A stretch of DNA of 5,510 nucleotides from Gallionellales bacterium CG03_land_8_20_14_0_80_55_15 (GTDB taxonomy: Bacteria; Pseudomonadota; Gammaproteobacteria; Burkholderiales; Gallionellaceae): contig PEUR01000065.1 in NCBI GenBank assembly GCA_002780675.1, positions 1 through 5,510 of the forward strand, in the 5' to 3' direction. The stretch's first letter is position 1. Each line of letters opens with the position of its first letter. The notes below the pieces were generated by a model. It saw nothing but the letters and a program-made list of their open reading frames with translations. It did no database searches and was not told the origin of the DNA. The position numbers were made by a program, and so were the translations under genes. This document shows positions 1 to 5,510 of the stretch, piece by piece.

Positions 1-402
1 TTGCGTATGCAGCCCGCCACGCTGGAGCGCATCCGTGCGGGCAAAATTGCCAAGGGCGATGTGCTCACCGTGGCGGATGTGGGGGCGGTGATGGCGGCCA
101 AGCACACGCCAGACATTATTCCCATGTGCCACCCCATCATGCTGACGGGGGTGGACATCGCTTTTAGCGAAATCCTGGAAGCAGATAACACAGGGTGTGT
201 TGCGATTAAAGTGATTGCCACGGCAACGTGTTCCGGCCAGACGGGGGTGGAAATGGAAGCACTGACTGCTGCTAATGTGGCCTTGCTGACCATCTACGAC
301 ATGTGCAAGGCGATAGACCGGGGGATGAAGATTGAATGTGTGCAACTGGAAGAAAAACGCGGCGGCAAGAGCGGCGTGTGGAAGCGGGGAGAGGCGAGAT
401 GA
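1..402 (+). CDS. moaC: Cyclic pyranopterin monophosphate synthase MoaC (5' partial)
   Basis: MoaC acts in the cytoplasm in the first part of Moco synthesis. It converts the MoaA product (3',8-cyclo-7,8-dihydro-GTP) to cyclic pyranopterin monophosphate. The visible 133 residues hold the family hallmarks: IPMCHP (about residues 40-45, with the conserved Cys-His), [11 protein letters not shown] (81-91) and IYDMCKA (98-104). Asp100 and Lys103 match the catalytic Asp128/Lys131 of E. coli MoaC. A GGKSG motif lies near the C-terminus. Compared with the roughly 160-residue E. coli protein, about 33 N-terminal residues are missing. The TTG at position 1 is therefore most likely an internal Leu codon, not a start. 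The segment between the CHP and TGVEME motifs is about five residues longer than in E. coli. The stop overlaps the moaD start by 4 bases (ATGA at 399-402), which suggests translational coupling. Confidence 0.95.
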   Translation: MRMQPATLERIRAGKIAKGDVLTVADVGAVMAAKHTPDIIPMCHPIMLTGVDIAFSEILEADNTGCVAIKVIATATCSGQTGVEMEALTAANVALLTIYDMCKAIDRGMKIECVQLEEKRGGKSGVWKRGEAR

Positions 403-638
403 TTAAGGTTTTGTTCTTTGGTCCCATCGCTGCGGCCAGCGGCGCGCGCGAATTGTCCATAGCGCATAGCCCGGGCATGACGCTAGGCCACCTCAAGAAC
501 ATGCTGGCAGCAGCGCATCCCGAAGCGATGCGTCTGGCTGTCATGCTGGCAGTGAATGGCGAACATGCGCGAGATCTTGCCATGCCGCTGTCGGACAACA
601 GCGAAGTGGCCTTTATGGCTAAATTTTCGGGAGGATGA
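399..638 (+). CDS. moaD: Molybdopterin synthase small (sulfur-carrier) subunit MoaD
   Basis: This is a 79-residue ubiquitin-fold sulfur carrier. In the family the C-terminal Gly-Gly is adenylated by MoeB and thiocarboxylated, and it donates sulfur inside MoaE. The N-terminus ([11 protein letters not shown]) is the typical first beta strand, AVNGEHA lies near residues 51-57, and the protein ends exactly in Gly78-Gly79 at a usual family length. The ATG at 399 is chosen because it overlaps the moaC stop as ATGA, follows a strong GGGGAGAGG (386-394) and starts the fold correctly. An in-frame ATG at 336 would only add residues overlapping moaC. One oddity: the tail reads MAKFSGG, whereas E. coli and many relatives have FPPV(T/S)GG, so the proline pair is absent. 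The adjacent moaE is its partner. Confidence 0.94.
   Translation: MIKVLFFGPIAAASGARELSIAHSPGMTLGHLKNMLAAAHPEAMRLAVMLAVNGEHARDLAMPLSDNSEVAFMAKFSGG
629..634 (+). promoter_or_regulatory. Ribosome binding site deciding the moaE start
   Basis: GGGAGG lies 6 bases before the ATG at 641 but directly abuts the ATG at 635, which leaves no room for initiation there. The site lies within the final Gly-Gly codons of moaD, so translation ending on moaD would deliver ribosomes to moaE. This is read from spacing only. Confidence 0.65.
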
Positions 639-640
639 GC

Positions 641-1066
641 ATGCAAGCATCGGTTCGCATTCAAACTGAAGATTTCTCCCAGGATGAGGAAATCGCTGCC
701 TTGAAAGGTAGCTCGAAACGCATGGGCGGCATCGGCACGTTTCTGGGATGCGCGCGCGATTTCTCGGAAGGGCGCGAGGTTGAACAGATCAGCTTCGATG
801 CCTATGGCAGCATGGCCTTGTCGGAGATGCAAAAACTGCGCAGCGATGCGATAGCGAAATTTGACCTCTTGGATGCGCGCATCGTGCATCGCATCGGCAC
901 GGTAAGGGGGGGCGATAACATCGTCCTCATCGCGGCAGGCGCAGAACATCGCGTGGCGGCGCTGGAAGCCTGTCGCTGGATGATAGACGAGCTGAAACAG
1001 CGTGTACCCATCTGGAAAAAAGAGACAACCCCGCTCGGTGATGACTGGGTCACCCCGCATCCATAA
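641..1066 (+). CDS. moaE: Molybdopterin synthase catalytic subunit MoaE
   Basis: MoaE is the large subunit of molybdopterin synthase. With thiocarboxylated MoaD it converts cyclic pyranopterin monophosphate to molybdopterin by adding two dithiolene sulfurs. From the ATG at 641 the product is 141 residues, a normal size. It contains GTFLGCARD (about 32-40), IVHRIG (81-86), AEHR (101-104) and PIWKKE (123-128). With this start, Arg39, Lys119 and Lys126 line up in context with the functionally important R39, K119 and K126 of E. coli MoaE. The region around residues 50-62 (FDAYGSMALSE) departs from the more usual EHYPGMTE-type sequence. An ATG at 635 in the same frame overlaps the moaD stop, but it lies directly on the Shine-Dalgarno sequence, so 641 is preferred. 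It is probably the last gene of its operon, because a 131-base gap follows. Confidence 0.93.
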   Translation: MQASVRIQTEDFSQDEEIAALKGSSKRMGGIGTFLGCARDFSEGREVEQISFDAYGSMALSEMQKLRSDAIAKFDLLDARIVHRIGTVRGGDNIVLIAAGAEHRVAALEACRWMIDELKQRVPIWKKETTPLGDDWVTPHP

Positions 1067-1082
1067 TTTCTTTTCAAAAAGC

Positions 1083-1098
1083 AGCGTTGCACGCTTTT
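1083..1098 (+). terminator. Possible weak terminator hairpin after moaE
   Basis: AGCGT (1083-1087) and ACGCT (1091-1095) are perfect inverted repeats around a TGC loop, and a run of four T occupies 1095-1098. The position, 17 bases after the moaE stop, suits an intrinsic terminator. The stem is only 5 bp and the T-run is short, so it could equally be a protein-binding dyad or chance. Confidence 0.3.
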
Positions 1099-1100
1099 CA

Positions 1101-1113
1101 ATTGCTGGGCAAT
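1101..1113. promoter_or_regulatory. Short palindrome ATTGC-N3-GCAAT, possible operator
   Basis: ATTGC (1101-1105) and GCAAT (1109-1113) form a perfect 5-bp dyad around TGG. It lies upstream of the presumed fds start, and its centre is 18 bases from the centre of the preceding dyad at 1083-1095. It resembles the half-site layout used by LysR- and Crp-type regulators in general, but it matches no consensus that I can name with confidence. The arms are short enough for chance. Confidence 0.2.
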
Positions 1114-1184
1114 GACAGCTCCGGCGGGTAAAATGTGCGCCTCACCCACCTACTCTTTGCTTCTGTTTCAGATGGGAGTCTGAC

Positions 1185-1188
1185 AGGA
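1185..1188 (+). promoter_or_regulatory. Ribosome binding site for fdsG
   Basis: AGGA lies 9 bases before the ATG at 1198. It supports that start over the in-frame ATG at 1135, which would add a 21-residue extension. Confidence 0.5.
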
Positions 1189-1197
1189 ATTCTCGCC

Positions 1198-1631
1198 ATG
1201 ATTGCTACATTGGATACTATTTTTACCCGACACCGGGAACAAGCCGGTGCGCTGTTGCCCATACTGCATGACATTCAGGATGCGTTGGGCTATGTGCCGG
1301 AAGAGGCCGTGCCGCTGATTGCCGGACAGCTCAACTTGTCGCGCGCAGAAGTGCATGGCGTGATTAGCTATTACCCCCATTTTCGTCAAACGCGAGAGGC
1401 CGGGCATGTCGTTCATCTGTGCTGCGCAGAGGCTTGTCAGGCCAATGGCAGCGAGGCACTCGCGGCACATGCGGCAGCCACCTTGCAGGGTGCGAAGGTC
1501 ACCGTGAAGCCGGTTTATTGTCTGGGGCTATGCGCCAGTGGACCTGCCATGCAGATAGACGAAACCCGACTGGTTGCGCGTGTGACAACAGAAAAATTCG
1601 ATGCTTTGATGAATGAGTTGGGAGCGCGCGC

Positions 1632-1635
<4 letters not shown>
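1198..1635 (+). CDS. fdsG: NAD+-dependent formate dehydrogenase gamma subunit (NuoE-like [2Fe-2S] protein)
   Basis: This 145-residue protein is the small iron-sulfur subunit of soluble NAD+-linked formate dehydrogenase, homologous to NuoE of complex I. It has an N-terminal helical part with GYVP (31-34), as in NuoE, followed by a thioredoxin-like domain. That domain carries the [2Fe-2S] ligand set C-x4-C (Cys75, Cys80) and C-x3-C (Cys108, Cys112, in CLGLC). The cluster lies near the FMN of FdsB; its exact role in electron flow is debated for the family. No signal peptide or membrane segment is seen, so it is cytoplasmic. The stop overlaps the fdsB start (ATGA, 1632-1635). An upstream in-frame ATG at 1135 would add 21 mostly hydrophobic residues not expected in the family. 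On its own the gene could be read as nuoE or hoxE, but the FdsA neighbour settles the assignment. Confidence 0.92.
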
Positions 1636-3121
<1,486 letters not shown>

Positions 3122-3125
<4 letters not shown>

Positions 3126-5510
3126 AAGAGCTCGATTACGGCACGCCCGCCATCCCCTCCGACCGCACCGTCACCCTGAACATAGACGGCATCGCGGTCA
3201 GCGTTCCCGCCGGCACATCGGTGATGCGCGCCGCCGTCAAGGCAGGGGCGATGATCCCCAAACTGTGCGCCACCGATAGTCTCGCCCCTTTTGGCTCATG
3301 CCGTTTGTGTCTGGTCGAGATTGAAGGGCGGCGCGGCTATCCTTCTTCCTGTACCACCCCTGTTGAAGCGGGAATGCAGGTGCGCACCCAGACGGCGAAA
3401 TTGGCCAGCTTGCGCCGCAACGTAATGGAGCTTTATATCTCCGACCATCCCCTCGATTGCCTGACTTGTGCGGCCAACGGGAACTGTGAGCTGCAAACGG
3501 TGGCAGGACAGGTGGGCTTGCGCGAAGTGCGCTACGGCATGGCGGGAGCGAACCATTTCACCGAGGCCAAAAAGGACGAGTCCAATCCCTACTTCACTTA
3601 CGATCCGGCCAAGTGCATCGTGTGCAGCCGCTGCGTGCGTGCCTGTGAAGAACAGCAGGGGACGTTTGCGCTGACCCTCACCGGGCGCGGTTTCGACTCG
3701 CGCGTGACAGCGGGGCAAGGCGAGCGCTTTATGGATTCCGATTGCGTGTCCTGCGGCGCTTGCGTGAATGCCTGCCCGACCGCGACGCTGATCGAAAAGA
3801 CCGTCATCGCCCAGGGTCAGGCCGAGCATGACGTGATCACCACTTGCGCCTACTGCGGCGTGGGCTGCGGCTTCAAGGCCGAGATGCAGGGCAGCACAGT
3901 GGTGCGCATGGTGCCGTGGAAAGAAGGGCGTGCCAACGAGGGACATTCCTGCGTCAAGGGGCGTTTCGCGTGGGGCTATGCGACCCATCCCGACCGCATC
4001 ACCCAGCCCATGATACGCAGCAAGACCAGTGACCCCTGGCGTGTCGTGTCGTGGGATGAAGCCTTTGCCTATGCCGCCGGCGAGTTCCGCCGCGTACAGG
4101 AAAAATACGGCAGGAATTCGGTCGGGGCGCTGGTCTCCAGCCGCTGCACCAACGAAGAGGATTATCTGGTGCAGAAGCTGGTGCGCGCCGCCTTTGGGAA
4201 CAACAACGTGGATAACTGCGCCCGCGTGTGCCATTCGCCGACTGGCTATGGCTTGGGGCAAACATTGGGTACATCGGCAGGAACGCAGACCTTCAAGTCC
4301 ATCGAACACGCGGATGTGATTTTAATCATCGGCGCGAATCCCAGCGAAGGCCATCCGGTGGTGGCATCGCACCTCAAGCGCCGGGTGCGCCAAGGTGCGA
4401 AGCTCATCGTGATTGACCCGCGCGAGATTGACATGGTGAACGCACCGCACGCGCGCGCCACGCATCATCTGAAGCTGCGCCCCGGCACCAATGTTGCCAT
4501 GCTCTCCGCGCTGGCCCACGTCATCGTCACCGAAGACCTGCTCGATGCGGCCTTTATCGCCGAACGCTGCGAGACGGGCGCTTTTGCCGACTGGCGCGAA
4601 TTCGCCGCGCGCCCCGCCAATTCGCCCGAAGCGATGCAGGAAATCACCGGCGTGCCTGCCGCAGAGGTGCGCGCGGCGGCGCGACTGTATGCCACCGGCG
4701 GCAACGCGGCGATTTTCTACGGCCTCGGCGTGACCGAACATTCGCAAGGTTCGACGGCAGTCATCGCCATTGCCAATCTGGCGATGGCGACCGGCAACGT
4801 GGGGCGCGAAGGCGTGGGCGTGAACCCGCTGCGCGGGCAAAACAATGTGCAGGGTTCATGCGATATGGGCAGCTTTCCGCACGAATTGCCCGGCTATCGC
4901 CATGTCTCCGACGACGCGACGCGCGCGCTGTTCGAGCAGGCGTGGCAGGTCAACCTCCAGGCCGAGCCCGGCTTGCGCATTCCCAATATGTTTGAGGCTG
5001 CGTTGGACGGCTCTTTTATGGGGCTGTATTGCCAGGGCGAAGACCCGGCGCAATCCGACCCCAATACGCAACACGTTCAGGCGGCGCTGGCGGCGATGGA
5101 AATCGTGGTAGTGCAGGATTTATTCCTCAACGAGACGGCCAAATTCGCGCATGTCTTTCTGCCCGGCGCGTCCTTCCTCGAAAAAGAGGGAACGTTCACC
5201 AACGCCGAACGACGCATCTCGCGGGTACGCCGCGCCATGCCGCCACTGGCGGGCAAGGCCGACTGGGAAGTGACGCTAGGGTTGTCCGCCGCATTGGGCT
5301 ACCCGATGAACTACGCGCACCCTTCCGAAATCATGGATGAAATCGCGCGACTCACCCCGACTTTTGCCGGGGTCAGCTACGCCAAACTGGAACAGATGGG
5401 CAGCCTGCAATGGCCTTGCAACGAGCGGGCACCGGAAGGCACGCCCCTGATGCACGTCAATGGCTTTGTGCGCGGCAAGGGGCGTTTCCTCGTCACGCAA
5501 TATGTGCCGA
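3122..5510 (+). CDS. fdsA: NAD+-dependent formate dehydrogenase alpha (catalytic, bis-MGD) subunit (3' partial)
   Basis: This is the formate-oxidising subunit; 796 codons are open to the window edge without a stop. The family is about 950-990 residues, so roughly the last 150-190 are missing, including most of the molybdopterin dinucleotide-binding domain. In order: a NuoG-like [2Fe-2S] domain (Cys49, 60, 63, 77); an H-x3-C-x2-C-x5-C [4Fe-4S] site (His109, Cys113, 116, 122); two ferredoxin-type [4Fe-4S] motifs (Cys165/168/171/175 and Cys208/211/214/218); and the [4Fe-4S] site of the molybdopterin domain (Cys242, 245, 249, 277) followed by conserved Lys279. Cys370-His371 in ARVCHSPTG is the Mo-ligand position, Cys rather than selenocysteine. 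Arg571 in NPLRGQNNVQG matches the conserved formate-site Arg (E. coli FdhF Arg333). The Cys-to-Arg spacing of 201 equals that of Rhodobacter FdsA (C386/R587). No Tat signal is seen, so it is cytoplasmic. GAGGA (3111-3115) lies 6 bases before the start. Confidence 0.96.

Larger units (their letters stand above)
1067..1197 (+). promoter_or_regulatory. Intergenic region moaE-fdsG, presumed fds promoter and leader
   Basis: These 131 bases are the only sizeable non-coding stretch in the window and separate the Moco block from the fds block. They are more AT-rich than the flanking genes at the left end. A promoter for fdsGBA is expected here, but no convincing sigma-70 pair is visible. TAAAAT at 1129-1134 is a fair -10-like hexamer, but the nearest -35-like TTGCTG (1102-1107) is 21 bases away, which is too far. 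TTGCAC at 1087-1092 is a reasonable -35 but has no good -10 at the right distance. Two short perfect dyads are listed separately. In Cupriavidus the fds operon is controlled by the LysR-type regulator FdsR; whether that applies here is unknown. Confidence 0.4.

Noticed and set aside
1..3. TTG at position 1 as a true start codon of moaC
   Set aside because: Alignment by eye with E. coli MoaC places it near residue 34, so it is an internal Leu codon and the gene begins before the window.
272..1060. Minus-strand open frame (262 codons) across moaC, moaD and moaE
   Set aside because: It overlaps three well-recognised genes on the other strand, and its translation has no recognisable motif.
1087..1107. 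Sigma-54 promoter (TTGCACG followed by TTGCT)
   Set aside because: The -24-like and -12-like elements are too far apart (9 bases between TTGCAC and TTGCT instead of about 5), and the GG of the -24 element is missing.
3296..4309. Long open frame on the minus strand (337 codons) inside fdsA
   Set aside because: It lies wholly antisense to the strongly supported fdsA, shows no recognisable family and is His/Ala-rich, as expected for the complement of GC-rich coding sequence.
4322..4840. Minus-strand open frame (172 codons) within fdsA
   Set aside because: It is antisense to the molybdopterin domain of fdsA, with low-complexity His/Arg/Ala-rich content.

Overview
The window carries six same-strand genes in two blocks and is almost entirely coding. 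The first block is the end of a molybdenum cofactor (Moco) cluster: moaC (its start lies before the window), moaD and moaE. After a 131-base gap comes the start of an NAD+-dependent, molybdenum-containing formate dehydrogenase operon: fdsG, fdsB and fdsA. fdsA runs off the right edge. The sequence is moderately GC-rich. The soluble Fds enzyme and the fdsG-fdsB-fdsA order suggest a proteobacterium. I infer a betaproteobacterium, possibly a chemolithoautotroph or methylotroph, but the sequence alone does not fix the taxon.

Region by region: 1-402 is moaC (C-terminal ~80%); 399-638 is moaD; 641-1066 is moaE; 1067-1197 is non-coding, with two short perfect dyads and presumably the fds promoter; 1198-1635 is fdsG; 1632-3125 is fdsB; 3122-5510 is fdsA (796 codons, 3' end missing). 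Within each block the genes overlap by 4 bases at ATGA or sit 2 bases apart, so each block is probably one transcription unit with translational coupling.

How they work together: MoaC, with MoaA, makes cyclic pyranopterin monophosphate. The MoaD-MoaE synthase then adds the dithiolene sulfurs to give molybdopterin. After Mo insertion and conversion to the bis-guanine-dinucleotide form, the cofactor sits in FdsA, where formate is oxidised to CO2. Electrons pass along the FdsA iron-sulfur chain to the [4Fe-4S] cluster and FMN of FdsB, where NAD+ is reduced. FdsG adds a [2Fe-2S] cluster. Ligand motifs for seven iron-sulfur clusters are visible across the three subunits. The accessory genes fdsC and fdsD would be expected just past the right edge.

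I found no mobile element, CRISPR array, RNA gene or clearly novel system. The points most worth a second look are the variant MoaD tail and MoaE segment, the dyads in the intergenic region, the Moco-Fds gene pairing and the fdsG start.
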